Part shown: positions 35,780 through 44,916 of the stretch, in pieces
Layout of the letters: each line of letters opens with the position of its first letter
Numbering within the stretch: the first letter of the stretch is position 1
NCBI GenBank assembly: GCA_964537685.1
Contig: CAZICM010000003.1
Coordinates: 62,001 to 126,000 of the forward strand
Direction: 5' to 3'
DNA from: CAZICM01 sp964537685
GTDB taxonomy: Bacteria > Myxococcota_A > Polyangia > Polyangiales > Polyangiaceae
Length of the DNA: 64,000 nucleotides
Program-made: the position numbers and the translations under genes
Notes under the pieces: model-generated
Database searches by the model: none
Told to the model about the DNA's origin: nothing
What the model saw: only the letters and a program-made list of their open reading frames with translations

Positions 35780-36094
35780 TTATCCTTCATCAACAAAAGC
35801 AGGGACTGCGAAGCCGCCGTTTTGGATTAAGGGTGCGCCGAGTACAGCCAGTTCATGGGGAAGACTTTCAGAAGGCACATCGGGCCGCAGGGCCGCGCTT
35901 TCTATTTGCACATGAGCTGTCGGCTCCACGCCCTCTAAATCGAGTTCGGCGATTTGTTCCACGTAGCCCAGGATATGGGTCAGATCGCGGGACATCGCCT
36001 CGATTTCTTCAGGTGACAGATCGAGATGCGCGAGCTTCGCGATGCTGCGGACCTGGGCTTCACCCAAGGCGGGCTGCGTAGCCGTTTCTTTCAT
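35780..36094 (-). CDS. gatC: aspartyl/glutamyl-tRNA amidotransferase subunit C
   Basis: Small subunit that wraps around GatA and stabilises GatCAB. 104 residues, normal length. Typical pattern: VRSIAKLAHLDLSPEEI, LTHILGYVEQIAELDLEGVEPTAH, and RPDVPSESL. It directly precedes gatA. The FHA gene ends 56 bases upstream on the same strand, so the four genes FHA-gatC-gatA-GNAT may form one transcription unit. Confidence 0.92.
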   Translation of the reverse strand: MKETATQPALGEAQVRSIAKLAHLDLSPEEIEAMSRDLTHILGYVEQIAELDLEGVEPTAHVQIESAALRPDVPSESLPHELAVLGAPLIQNGGFAVPAFVDEG

Positions 36095-36150
36095 GAAGCC
36101 GCTTTATCACGATTGCGAAATTGGCCGTAGAAATAAGGGCTTTGGAGTGC

Positions 36151-36654
36151 CTACTTCATCAAATCGAAGAGGGCGCCGGCGTCGAGCAGCCATGCCGTTA
36201 CGTTTCCAAACTGAACAGTATCGCCGGGCCATACCGGTTCCGGTTTGTTGGGCGTGAGCTGCACACCGTTGATGCAGGTTCCGTTTTGCGAATCCAGATC
36301 CACCAAGTCGTGCTTGTTGTGTTCACGCAGCTTGAAGTGGGCGTGCAGTTTGGAAACCGATGGATCGCGCAATACCAAATCGCAATTGCGCGCCCGCCCA
36401 ACGGAGATCCGGTCGGGATATGGATGTCCAGGGGCCTTCGACACAGCCATCACTTCGTATTCCGGCTTCTTGTCGGGCTTCGCCATCATCTGCTCTAGCT
36501 TTTGCTTGTCTGTGATGGAAACCGCAGCCGTATGAAATGTGATGGGGCTTTTGGAATCCCCTTCGGAAATGACCATATACAGGCCGTGGTGCCTTGCGAC
36601 GAAAGCCCCGCGAGTGAGCGAGCGCAGGAGTAGAACAAGGGCCTCGCTATCCAT
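36151..36654 (-). CDS. FHA-domain protein
   Basis: Phosphothreonine-binding adaptor, a usual reader of Ser/Thr-kinase signalling. Start taken at ATG 36654 (MDSEALVLLLRSLTRGAFV); the frame is open to 36972 but the upstream part looks non-coding. The N-terminal 80 residues form a separate conserved-looking region; the FHA core at about 80-150 shows SVGRARNCDLVL, SVSKLHAHF, DLDSQNGTCINGV and the closing GDTVQFG, covering the Gly-Arg, Ser-x-x-His and Asn-Gly residues needed for phosphopeptide binding. It is divergent from the operon holding a kinase and a PEGA protein (36945-42693), which makes that kinase a plausible partner. Confidence 0.88.
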   Translation of the reverse strand: MDSEALVLLLRSLTRGAFVARHHGLYMVISEGDSKSPITFHTAAVSITDKQKLEQMMAKPDKKPEYEVMAVSKAPGHPYPDRISVGRARNCDLVLRDPSVSKLHAHFKLREHNKHDLVDLDSQNGTCINGVQLTPNKPEPVWPGDTVQFGNVTAWLLDAGALFDLMK

Positions 36655-36944
36655 TAGCCGTATGCTTGTATCAGTAGTCAGGCCAACACGCCTAGGTTGG
36701 ATTGCGTCGCGAGTGAAATGATGGTGGGTGCGGTCGAGAAAGCCCAATGATGGGATGGTCATCGTGGGTTTCTGGGAATCGCTGGATGGCAAACGGCCGC
36801 GAAACGGAAAGCCGAATCCATCTGCACGGCAGGCGTTGATAGGCGCGGCCATGTGGTGGTGATAAGCGGGGCACGCGCTCGGCCAAGCGGATTCGACGCT
36901 GCGCACATCGGCAGCACTTGGGCTTGGCGGGCGTTTTGCCGGGC

Positions 36945-39713
36945 ATGTCCAACTCCAATCGACAAAACGCATCGGGGCCTGAAACTTCCCTGCGCGCTCT
37001 GTTTCGCCGTCACGCGAGGCATATCGTGTTTACGGTGGCGCTTTCGGGGACGCTTTCGATCGCGCTCTCTGAACCGATGGATTCTCAAGCCCGCGATCGC
37101 GCGGGTGCTCTTTCAAAAGCGCTTGCCGAGCGGGGAATTGTTGCAGCGCCCGAAGACATTCAGTGGATCGATCCGCCGCGCGGTGTTCTGGGCGCGTTGG
37201 GCCGAAGTTCAAGGGCATTGCTGCGGGCTTCGCCGTCGGCTGGAGAGCCGGCTGATTTGTTTTTGGTGGAGACGCATCTGTCGCCCGAGGGCGTGCTGAT
37301 TGGTACGGGCAGCGCTTACAACATCACCGAAACGAGCGGCGCCGACGAATCGAGGCCCAAAATCAAAGGCAATCTCGCGGCGTATTTCACGCGCCCTCTG
37401 GTGGAGGGAGCGTCGACAACGGTGCATCTGGTCGATCTGGCGGGATACGCGGAAAGCGGTGCTCCGGATTGGTCGCGCATGGAGCGGATGCAAAACGCGG
37501 TGACCAATTATCAGCAGACGGGTCAGATGCGCGGGATTCGCAAGCGAACCTTTGCCATTGAGAACAAAGCCGCGGAGAGCGGCGATAGCAGCGATGAGCA
37601 AGCAGGCGCGGAGCTGGCCGTGGAGATCGCCGAGCTCGGCGATCAACGGGTGCTGGTGAAAACAGTCCTTGGAGAGGCGAAGCTTTCCTTTGACCCTGCC
37701 GATCCGATTCCCGCGTGGGTGAGAGCGGAAGACGCCGAGCGTTCCAAGCCGCCCACGCTGGTGCAGTGGGCCGTCGATCGGGTTCGGTCCATTCCATGGG
37801 TTGGCGATAACACCATGCAAGGAATTAAGGCCGTCGCGTTTACCGCGCTCGACTGGATGAAGCGGGGCAAAGAGAGCGTGGCCGGTGATACGGGCGCCGA
37901 GGATATCGCCGCAGATCTAGGTACAAACAAGCTCGATCCGCCGACGAGAGCGATGCCTGTCGATCCTGAAATTGGCTGGCCGCCTCCTCCTCTTGTGCCT
38001 TTTGTGACGCCTGTGCTGCCCGGCGAAGGCGAATGGAATCCCAAGGACAAAGATCCATTTGTCCGCACCATCGAAGGACTTCCGCCGGCCTTTCTCACAA
38101 CGTTCATTCGATCGGATCCGTCGCGCAAGGGAACGCGCGTGTACATCGCGCTGTGGGATCCGCGGCAAGTGGAGCTCCACATGATGGCGGGCACGGTGGA
38201 GCCCAAAAGCGCGACGGGAGAAGCAGGCCCCGGATTGATTCCGCGCGATCCCGCGGTGCTGAAGCGCGTCGTTGCCGCATCGAACGCGGGCTTTCAGGCG
38301 CTTCATGGCGAGTTTGGGATGATGGCCGACGGTGTTGTGTACCTGCCGCCCAAGCCCTATGCGGCGACGGTGGCTGTCTTGCGCGATGGCTCGACAGCCT
38401 TTGGAACATGGCCCGAGGATGCGACGGTTCCCGACTTCATTCGCTCCTACCGCCAGAACATGACGGTGATGGTGCAGGACCAGAAATTCAATCCCTACGG
38501 CCGCACCTGGTGGGGAGGCACCGTGAGCGATTCTGAAGACAAGACGCACACGGTCCGCACGGGCATTTGCCAGACGGTTGAAAACTTCGTGGCGTATTTT
38601 TACGGAGCCGACCTCAGCCCTGAATCTCTGTCGCGCGCGATGATTCAAGCGCGCTGCCGCTTTGGAATTGCGCTCGATATGAACGCGGGCCACAGCGGTT
38701 TGGAGTTTTACAAAGTCGCTCCTGAAAATGAGTTTGAGCCGATGGGAAGGCCGCTTCAGCTCGATTGGGAAGCGGAAGGCAGTGTGCCCGGCATGGACGG
38801 ATGGAAGTTCCGGGGACGCAGGCTCATACGCGGCATGGGGCTGATGAATTTTCCCCGGTACATCAAGCGCGAGGGCCGCGATTATTTCTACTACACGCTT
38901 CGCCATGTGCTTCCCGGGCCTGGCATTGCTCCCGTCATCTCGCCTCCCTCGGAAGGTGAAGGACAGTGGCGGGTAAAAGGCTTGCCGCAGCACGGTTTTC
39001 CTTATGCGCTCGCCCTCACCGAGCTCCGTCCCGAGGCTTCCAATCCCAACTTGCGCGTGCGCGTGCTGGCTATCGATCCCCGCACCGTGGCCGCTGCATC
39101 GGCCAGTGCTTCACCGGGCGCGCGCACCGGAAAAATCGTGGCCATCATCGGTGCGGGCGAAGCAGGAGCCGCGGCGGCTCCGCAGGCCGACAAACTCTCT
39201 GTTTGGCATTCAGCGGGTTCGTTCAGCATCGCGGCCGAGGCTCCCGTAAGCGGTGCCGTTCGCCTGGCCGCAGGCAACAAAATGCTCGATCTCGCCGGAT
39301 CTGGCTTCGGTGTGCGCGATGAAGACGGAATGCTGCTCTACGTGGAAGTCTTCGGACCTGCCGCCGCCGCAGCGCCGGATGCCGGTGCTCCATCGGCCGT
39401 TTCAACGGTTTCTGGAGCCACCATCGACGCCCTCCTAAAGCGCCTTGGATGCAGCACCCGGGTTCTGTTGCCCTCTCCCGTTGCACTGGCTCTCGGCGGC
39501 GACACCAATCTAGGCGGCGCAGCGGTACATCCTCCAAGCGGGCCATCGGCCGTCAAGATCACCCGCATCGATGCGCCCGGCGTGCGGCGCATTTTTGAAG
39601 ACACTCCTGTTGTGCCCTTTGACCGCTGGTACAAGCTCCAACAGCACCGGATCCGGTATTTTAAAAAGCCTAAAACCGAAGCTTCTGACACCGCCGGCAA
39701 AGACAATCAATAG
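36945..39713 (+). CDS. large exported protein with divergent phosphodiester-glycosidase (NAGPA-like) region
   Basis: Not a well-known family. N-terminus: charged lead then a hydrophobic helix (HIVFTVALSGTLSIALS), an anchor or uncleaved signal. About 40-330 is mixed alpha/beta with an Ala-rich stretch. From about 441 to 600 there is a pattern like NAGPA-type phosphodiester glycosidases: VVAASNAGFQALHGEFGMM, later ICQTVENFVAYFYGADLSPE and CRFGIALDMNAGHSGLEFY, standing where those enzymes have NGGFF and LNLDGGGS. The key Gly/Asp residues are only partly kept. The C-terminal 250 residues have two Ala-rich loops. ATG at 36945 chosen. The kinase gene follows 14 bases later. Confidence 0.65.
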   Translation: MSNSNRQNASGPETSLRALFRRHARHIVFTVALSGTLSIALSEPMDSQARDRAGALSKALAERGIVAAPEDIQWIDPPRGVLGALGRSSRALLRASPSAGEPADLFLVETHLSPEGVLIGTGSAYNITETSGADESRPKIKGNLAAYFTRPLVEGASTTVHLVDLAGYAESGAPDWSRMERMQNAVTNYQQTGQMRGIRKRTFAIENKAAESGDSSDEQAGAELAVEIAELGDQRVLVKTVLGEAKLSFDPADPIPAWVRAEDAERSKPPTLVQWAVDRVRSIPWVGDNTMQGIKAVAFTALDWMKRGKESVAGDTGAEDIAADLGTNKLDPPTRAMPVDPEIGWPPPPLVPFVTPVLPGEGEWNPKDKDPFVRTIEGLPPAFLTTFIRSDPSRKGTRVYIALWDPRQVELHMMAGTVEPKSATGEAGPGLIPRDPAVLKRVVAASNAGFQALHGEFGMMADGVVYLPPKPYAATVAVLRDGSTAFGTWPEDATVPDFIRSYRQNMTVMVQDQKFNPYGRTWWGGTVSDSEDKTHTVRTGICQTVENFVAYFYGADLSPESLSRAMIQARCRFGIALDMNAGHSGLEFYKVAPENEFEPMGRPLQLDWEAEGSVPGMDGWKFRGRRLIRGMGLMNFPRYIKREGRDYFYYTLRHVLPGPGIAPVISPPSEGEGQWRVKGLPQHGFPYALALTELRPEASNPNLRVRVLAIDPRTVAAASASASPGARTGKIVAIIGAGEAGAAAAPQADKLSVWHSAGSFSIAAEAPVSGAVRLAAGNKMLDLAGSGFGVRDEDGMLLYVEVFGPAAAAAPDAGAPSAVSTVSGATIDALLKRLGCSTRVLLPSPVALALGGDTNLGGAAVHPPSGPSAVKITRIDAPGVRRIFEDTPVVPFDRWYKLQQHRIRYFKKPKTEASDTAGKDNQ

Positions 39714-39727
39714 GCGGCGCCAACGCC

Positions 39728-40714
39728 TTGTTTGTAACAAGCGATCGACTGCGGCTAATAAACCCGATCGACGTGCCCAAGCTCCAACCATTTGGCAACT
39801 ACGATCTCGCCGAGCGCATCGGCATTGGCGCGATCGGCGAAGTCTTCCGCGCTATCTCCAAAAAGGATGGCAGTGTCGTCGCGCTGAAACGGCTCATGCC
39901 CTACGTGTGTGAAGATCGCGAAGTGCTCGAGATGCTCTATCGAGAGGCATCGATTGCCAGAAGTCTCGAGCATCCCAACATTGCGAAAGTCGTCGATGCC
40001 GGCGAGTTCAATGGCGTTCACTTCATTGCGTACGCCTACGTGCACGGCTGTGATCTGCGCACGCTCGTTGAGCGGGCCGCGCGCTCAGGCGAAATGATTC
40101 CGCTCGATATCGCTCTTTACGTCGTGATGTGCGTCGCCGATGCGCTTGCCTACGTGCACGCACGGCAATCCCCAAACGGCAAAGCGCTCGGCCTCGTTCA
40201 CCGCGATGTGAGCCCCTCCAACATTCTCGTGTCGCGCGACGGAGACGTAAAACTCACCGATTTTGGCATCGCCTACATCGATGGCCGCCTAGAGCGCACA
40301 CCGGCTGGTCAAATCAAGGGCACATTCAGTTATATGTCGCCCGAGCAGGCCACCGGAGGCACTGTCGATGGCCGGTCGGATATTTTCTCGCTCGGCGTCT
40401 GCTTTTGGGAGCTTGTCACGGGTAAACGCCTCTTCGATGGAGTGCGCCTTGAAAACGTACTTCGGCGTATTGCCAGTGGAAGCGTGGAGTCACCGCGGAC
40501 ATTCACAAACCGCGTTTCTCCCGACCTCGAGCGAATTATCCTCAAGTCTCTCGCGCAAGAATCAGCCCAGCGGTACGCTGACGCCGATCAGCTCCACAGC
40601 GATGTTGCTGATCTTGCCCGAGTAGAAAATCTCGCTTTAGACAATCGTCGCCTCGCACACTACGTGCGAAGCCTGTTCCCTGAAGTCGCGGCGGAAAGCG
40701 CCGCAAATGTCTAG
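39728..40714 (+). CDS. soluble Hanks-type Ser/Thr protein kinase
   Basis: A 328-residue kinase without membrane helix, unlike the other three in the window. Gly-rich loop GIGAIGEV, Lys54 in VALKRL, HRDVSPSN with Asp160, DFG at 178-180, SPEQ. The catalytic loop has Val-Ser where most Ser/Thr kinases have Leu-Lys; this HRDVSPxN form is common in myxobacterial kinases. The start codon is a TTG at 39728 with no strong ribosome-binding site visible. It sits between the NAGPA-like gene (14-base gap) and the PEGA gene (17-base gap), so all three are likely one operon. Confidence 0.92.
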   Translation: MFVTSDRLRLINPIDVPKLQPFGNYDLAERIGIGAIGEVFRAISKKDGSVVALKRLMPYVCEDREVLEMLYREASIARSLEHPNIAKVVDAGEFNGVHFIAYAYVHGCDLRTLVERAARSGEMIPLDIALYVVMCVADALAYVHARQSPNGKALGLVHRDVSPSNILVSRDGDVKLTDFGIAYIDGRLERTPAGQIKGTFSYMSPEQATGGTVDGRSDIFSLGVCFWELVTGKRLFDGVRLENVLRRIASGSVESPRTFTNRVSPDLERIILKSLAQESAQRYADADQLHSDVADLARVENLALDNRRLAHYVRSLFPEVAAESAANV

Positions 40715-40731
40715 GTAGGAGAGCCTGCATT

Positions 40732-42693
40732 ATGGCCGACGAAAAAGGCGGCAGCGATTTGGACGTATTCGAAGGGCTTGCAAAGAAAGCTCGCCCAACA
40801 GCTCCAGGCCTCGCACCGCCTCCATCCACGCAGCAGTTTCCCCGAGCATCTGGTGGTGCGGCCGTGCCGCTGCCGCCTCCGCCCGCGGGAGGGCTAGGAC
40901 CACTTCCACCGCCCTCCATGCCGAAGCAAAGCACGCCTCTTGTGCCGCCTCCGGCATCAGGTGCTGCACGGCCGTTGCCGCCTCCGGCACCGCCTCCGGC
41001 TGCCGCCGCTCCGAGTGGAGCGCTGCCGCCACCGATGGTGCCGCCGCCGGCGTCCGGACCGCTGCCGCCACCCGCGCTTCCGCCGGCAGGTGCGCCGCTG
41101 ACGCAGACCTTGGTGTCTCCGGTCGCCCCGCTGCCGCCGCCCGTCGCTCCTCCGCCCGCAGAGAAGAGGGAAGAGAAGCGCGAAGGCGGGATGGAATGGG
41201 ATGAGGACGAGAGTGCCACGCATGTGTTTGCGGGAGCGCCTGGTGAAGCGCCTCCAGCCACAGGTCCCCGGCCTGCGGCGGGAGCGCCTGCGCTTGGAGG
41301 TTCTGCGGCTGCACTGCTTGCGAGTTCGGGAGGCCAGGCGGCTTCAGCCGCGAAGATGCCCGCGCCTCAGCAAGGCCCGCTTCCGGCCGCTGCACCACCG
41401 CCAAGCGCTGCGAAAGCGCCTCGGGTTCCGCCTGTTGAAGATGGCCGCCGCGTCGCACGCGCAGAAGAGTCCACGGTTGTACGCACAGCGCCGGTGCAGC
41501 AGAGCGGAAGCAAAATGGGCATCGTGCTCGGCGCGATATCGCTCATTGTCGTCTTGGGTCTCGCGGCCTTCCTACTGATTCCGCGCAAAGGCCAGCTTAA
41601 GATCGACTTGAAATCCACGACGGGCACACCGGTTGCCAAGGCGGAAATCTACGTCGACGGCAACAAGAAATGCGACACAGTGCCCTGCGTCGTTCCCGAT
41701 CTTGAACCGGGCACCAAGAGCATCAAGATACTCGCGCCCGATTTCGCGCCTCTTGAACAGACCGAGACCATCGTAGCGGGCCAAGAAAAAGTCGTTGTGA
41801 TTCCGCTTGTGGGAGGAGCCGTCGCAACGCCTCCGCAGCCTGCGGCGGTGACGGCGCTCAAGATCGGCGGCGATCAAAAAGGCGTGAAAGTCTTTGTCGA
41901 CAACGTCGACAAAGGCGGACTTCCCCTAGAGCTCAAAGACATCCCGCCCGGCTCCCACAAGATTCGCTTTGAAGGCGGCGATCGCTACGAAAAGACAGAG
42001 CAGACCGTCGACATCGCGCAAGGCCAGACCAAAGATTTGGGAACCATCAAGCTCAAGGTCCTCAAAGGCCAAGTCACCTTTGAACTGATCACAGAAGGCG
42101 CCGACGTAAAGCTCATCAAAGAAGAGGGCGCGAAGAAGACCGAGAAGAAGCTGCCCGCGGACCTCTGGAAAAAGCCTCCGGTTCAAGTCGAATTCAATCC
42201 GACGGAACGATGGAAGCTCATCGCCGCCAAGAAAGGCCAAGAAGATTTCGTACAAGAAATCTCCTTCGAAGATGGCCAAGCCGAAAAGACGATCCGCATC
42301 GATCTCAGCGGCAAGAGCCAGCAGGCATCAGCCTCCGGCGGCTCCGAGCAATCGGGATCGATTGGAACGACAGCGCCGACAAGCACGGGCGGCGGCGGCG
42401 GAGAAAAAGCGCCTCCCGCGGGCACGGGCACCACGGCGACAACGGGCGGCGGCGGCGGAGAAAAAACACCTCCTGCAGGCGGCGGCGGAAACGGGACGCT
42501 GAACATCAACTCCATCCCTGTCTCCAAAGTCGTGCTTGATGGACGTCCTCTGGGAAGCACACCCAAAGTCGGTGTCAGCGTGCCCGCGGGCTCTCACACC
42601 GTTGTCTTTATTCATCCCGAATTCGGCAAGAAATCGCTCACCGTTCAGGTGAAGGCCGGCGAAACCAAGACCGCCGCCGTGAAGTTCAAGTAA
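40732..42693 (+). CDS. membrane PEGA-repeat protein with Pro-rich cytoplasmic region
   Basis: Probable envelope-side adaptor coupled with the preceding kinase. Residues 1-255 are cytoplasmic, rich in Pro and Ala (PPPPAGGLGPLPPPS), a plausible kinase substrate region with few Ser/Thr. One membrane helix at about 262-283 (GIVLGAISLIVVLGLAAFLL). The extracytoplasmic part has three or four PEGA-like units: KAEIYVDGNKKCDTVPCVV with LEPGTKSIKI, VKVFVDNVDKGGLPLELKD with PPGSHKIRF, a diverged third, and a classic last one (KVVLDGRPLGSTPKVG, VPAGSHTVVF). Two Gly/Thr-rich linkers (TGGGGGEKAPPAG) precede the last unit. The final bases of this gene are duplicated 2,069 bases downstream. Confidence 0.85.
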   Translation: MADEKGGSDLDVFEGLAKKARPTAPGLAPPPSTQQFPRASGGAAVPLPPPPAGGLGPLPPPSMPKQSTPLVPPPASGAARPLPPPAPPPAAAAPSGALPPPMVPPPASGPLPPPALPPAGAPLTQTLVSPVAPLPPPVAPPPAEKREEKREGGMEWDEDESATHVFAGAPGEAPPATGPRPAAGAPALGGSAAALLASSGGQAASAAKMPAPQQGPLPAAAPPPSAAKAPRVPPVEDGRRVARAEESTVVRTAPVQQSGSKMGIVLGAISLIVVLGLAAFLLIPRKGQLKIDLKSTTGTPVAKAEIYVDGNKKCDTVPCVVPDLEPGTKSIKILAPDFAPLEQTETIVAGQEKVVVIPLVGGAVATPPQPAAVTALKIGGDQKGVKVFVDNVDKGGLPLELKDIPPGSHKIRFEGGDRYEKTEQTVDIAQGQTKDLGTIKLKVLKGQVTFELITEGADVKLIKEEGAKKTEKKLPADLWKKPPVQVEFNPTERWKLIAAKKGQEDFVQEISFEDGQAEKTIRIDLSGKSQQASASGGSEQSGSIGTTAPTSTGGGGGEKAPPAGTGTTATTGGGGGEKTPPAGGGGNGTLNINSIPVSKVVLDGRPLGSTPKVGVSVPAGSHTVVFIHPEFGKKSLTVQVKAGETKTAAVKFK

Positions 42694-42848
42694 CTCGTTG
42701 CGCACCGGGCGCTGCCTGCATGGCGCCCGTCCGCGCGCATCCCTCGTGCTCTGCGCTTTGCGGAGAGGAGTTGCTCCATGGTCCGATCGGAGCGTGATCA
42801 AAGGGTCAAGGGAGATGCGCCGTGGTGCGAGGGGAGTTGCAGCATGGG
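42649..42848 (+). repeat. direct repeat copy 1: 3' end of PEGA gene plus downstream sequence
   Basis: Starts with GTGAAGGCCGGCGAAA in the last 15 codons of the PEGA gene, runs through the stop (42691-42693), the segment CTCGTTGCGCACCGGGCGCT, and one unit of the CCGATCGGAGCGTGATCAAA minisatellite. The matching copy is at 44718-44916, exactly 2,069 bases on, in the same orientation. Within the coding part the copies differ by one base (VKAGETKTAAVKFK against VKAGEIKTAAVKFK); the non-coding part shows a few changes. Confidence 0.85.
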
Positions 42849-42878
42849 GCGAACGGAGTGTGCTCTCAGTTGGAAGCG

Positions 42879-44618
42879 CTATCGCTTCTTCCGCGCAGGG
42901 GACCGCTTCTTGGCAGCGGATTTCGTAGCCGCCTTCTTCGCGGCCTTCGCGAGCACATCGTCCACGAGCGCCACATAAGCCTGTTTGCCGTCGAAGGCCA
43001 TGGCGTATTCGAACACGGGAGAAATGCCCGCAGCGACGAGTTCCTCGGCATAACGTTTTTCGCGCACTTGATGGGCGGCTTCTTCAAGTGTCACATTGGC
43101 CGGTTGATGTTCGCGTTTCACTTTGAATTCGATGATCACCCCAGGACGGCCCGGCGATTTCGGGCGCATCGTCACATCCGCCCGGCCAAACCCAGCTTCC
43201 CGGTTCGATCGGACTTCGTATTGGTTTTCCAAGTGAACCAAGAGACCCAAGACAAATCCATGGTACAGCGTTTCCGGTTGCGAGCTGCCGGCATCGTAAA
43301 AGGACATCGCGCGCACCAAAATCTGCTGCAGATTCTCTTGGACCGCCGCGGCATCCCCGCAGAGGAGCGCTTTAACCAGTTCCTCCGTGCCGCTCGATTG
43401 CGGATCAATCAGATGCAGCCACTTCTTGAAGAGGTCGTGGTACACCAGGCGGACTTCCTCATTGGGAATGGCGAGTTTCGCATGGTATCGACCCACGACG
43501 AGCTCTAAATCGATGGGTTTCAAGTATCCTGTGAACAGCAAAAAATTCCAAAATGCCTCGCGATTCAATTCGATATCGCGCAGCACGATGTTTGTATCGA
43601 CCTGCTGATCGATCGTTCCCCCATTCAAGAGCACCGCCGACTTGTCCGACAGCCCCATCCCCAGCTTGAGGGCAAGGCGTTCAATCAAGTTGGTCGATCC
43701 AGTATTGACCCAATAGGGCTTGAGCAATTCCTCGCGGATATAATTCAGAATCGACCATGGGTTATAAATGACTTCGCCCCCAAATAGATAGCCATTGTAC
43801 CATGCGCGTACTTCATCGAGCTTCTCGGGAGCGATGATCTCGCGAACTTCGTCCTCCGTAAAACCGAATGCCGTATTGTATCGCTTCTCGAGCATCGAAT
43901 AGACGGTAATATGGTTCAGTTCGGAAAACATACTCTCCCGGGACACCCGCAGAATACCCGTAATGACGCCCTTAAACAGACTGCTGTTGTCCTTGAGGCA
44001 TGAGGATAAAAATAAACGGAAAAACGAAACAGCGTCGTCGAAATACCCATATTCGTAGGCCACATGCAACGGCGAATCATACTCGTCGATCAGAATAACG
44101 ACGCGTTGTTGGTGGTACGTATGAAGCGCCGCCGACAGCAACTTGAACGCATACCGAAGGTCATCGTCCGATCCCGTGCGCGAAATCACTTGCCGCAAAT
44201 CATTCGCCGTGTCGGCGTCGATCTTATCTCCATCCAGTAAGTACCGATGCTCCCGGCACGCCATCACAACCTGATGACGAATTCCCGACATCGCCTCGGC
44301 AAAGGTCTTTCCCTTGACGTCTTTGAAGGTGACAGACACCACCGGATATTTTTGAAAGTGCTTCATTGCGGCGGAATCGTTCGCAATGACAAAATCCTTG
44401 AACAGATGGAACAGATTTTCATCAGACTTGCGGAGAAAATGCCCAAGCATCGACAGATTTGTCGTTTTGCCAAAGCGGCGCGGACGGGGAAACAGCGCTA
44501 CAAGGCTCGAATCATTGAGCACATCGCCGATGAAGTGGGTCTTGTCGACGAAGTCATAGCCGGATTCGCGGAGCAAACGAAAATCCGATTGGCCGATGCC
44601 AGGTATGAACTTTTTCAT
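42879..44618 (-). CDS. AAA-ATPase-like / PD-(D/E)XK nuclease-superfamily protein
   Basis: Member of the widespread paired AAA-ATPase-like plus PDDEXK_9 family, biological role unknown, often scattered and multi-copy. N-terminus: GIGQSDFRLLRESGYDFVDK, a modified P-loop PRPRRFGKTTNL (about 45-56), Walker B VVILIDEYDSPL (about 173-184), GVITGILRVSRESMFSELN. C-terminal nuclease-like part: GFGRADVTM (Asp about 479) and VIIEFKVKRE (Glu-x-Lys about 495). A Lys/Ala-rich tail (KKAATKSAAKKRSPARKKR) resembles histone H1-like DNA-binding tails. The gene lies alone between two copies of the neighbouring PEGA gene 3' end, on the opposite strand. No ribosome-binding site is clear. Horizontal acquisition is likely. 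Confidence 0.88.
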   Translation of the reverse strand: MKKFIPGIGQSDFRLLRESGYDFVDKTHFIGDVLNDSSLVALFPRPRRFGKTTNLSMLGHFLRKSDENLFHLFKDFVIANDSAAMKHFQKYPVVSVTFKDVKGKTFAEAMSGIRHQVVMACREHRYLLDGDKIDADTANDLRQVISRTGSDDDLRYAFKLLSAALHTYHQQRVVILIDEYDSPLHVAYEYGYFDDAVSFFRLFLSSCLKDNSSLFKGVITGILRVSRESMFSELNHITVYSMLEKRYNTAFGFTEDEVREIIAPEKLDEVRAWYNGYLFGGEVIYNPWSILNYIREELLKPYWVNTGSTNLIERLALKLGMGLSDKSAVLLNGGTIDQQVDTNIVLRDIELNREAFWNFLLFTGYLKPIDLELVVGRYHAKLAIPNEEVRLVYHDLFKKWLHLIDPQSSGTEELVKALLCGDAAAVQENLQQILVRAMSFYDAGSSQPETLYHGFVLGLLVHLENQYEVRSNREAGFGRADVTMRPKSPGRPGVIIEFKVKREHQPANVTLEEAAHQVREKRYAEELVAAGISPVFEYAMAFDGKQAYVALVDDVLAKAAKKAATKSAAKKRSPARKKR

Positions 44619-44717
44619 GCGGGCAGCGCACCGTTGCCCGGGTTTGCCCAGATGTCAAGATTGAACCCGCTAACCTGCGGCGGGAGGCGGGAGCGGCGGG
44701 AACTCATTCACGGCCAA

Positions 44718-44916
44718 GTGAAGGCCGGCGAAATCAAGACCGCCGCCGTGAAGTTCAAGTAACTCGTTGCGCACCGGGCGCTGCCTGCATGGCACCCGCC
44801 CGCGCGCATCCCTCGTGCTCTGCGCTTCGCGGAGAGGAGTTGCTCCATGGCCCGATCGAAGCGTGATCAAAGGTCCAAAGAAGGTACGCCGTGGTGCGAG
44901 GGGAGCTGCGCCGTGG
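44718..44916 (+). repeat. direct repeat copy 2: displaced 3' end of PEGA gene
   Basis: Counterpart of 42649-42848. It begins with GTGAAGGCCGGCGAAA, keeps the same stop codon position (44760-44762) and the following CTCGTTGCGCACCGGGCGCT segment, then passes into the minisatellite. It has no start codon or upstream gene part, so it is a non-functional gene tail. The stretch 44619-44717 between the nuclease-family gene and this copy holds a small GGGCA/TGCCC hairpin (44633-44653) and otherwise nothing recognisable. Confidence 0.85.

Noticed and set aside
42879..44618. The AAA/PD-(D/E)XK gene as a defence-system effector
   Set aside because: No partner gene such as a toxin, modification enzyme or sensor is beside it. 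The family is broad and of unknown role, so only the insertion pattern is reported.
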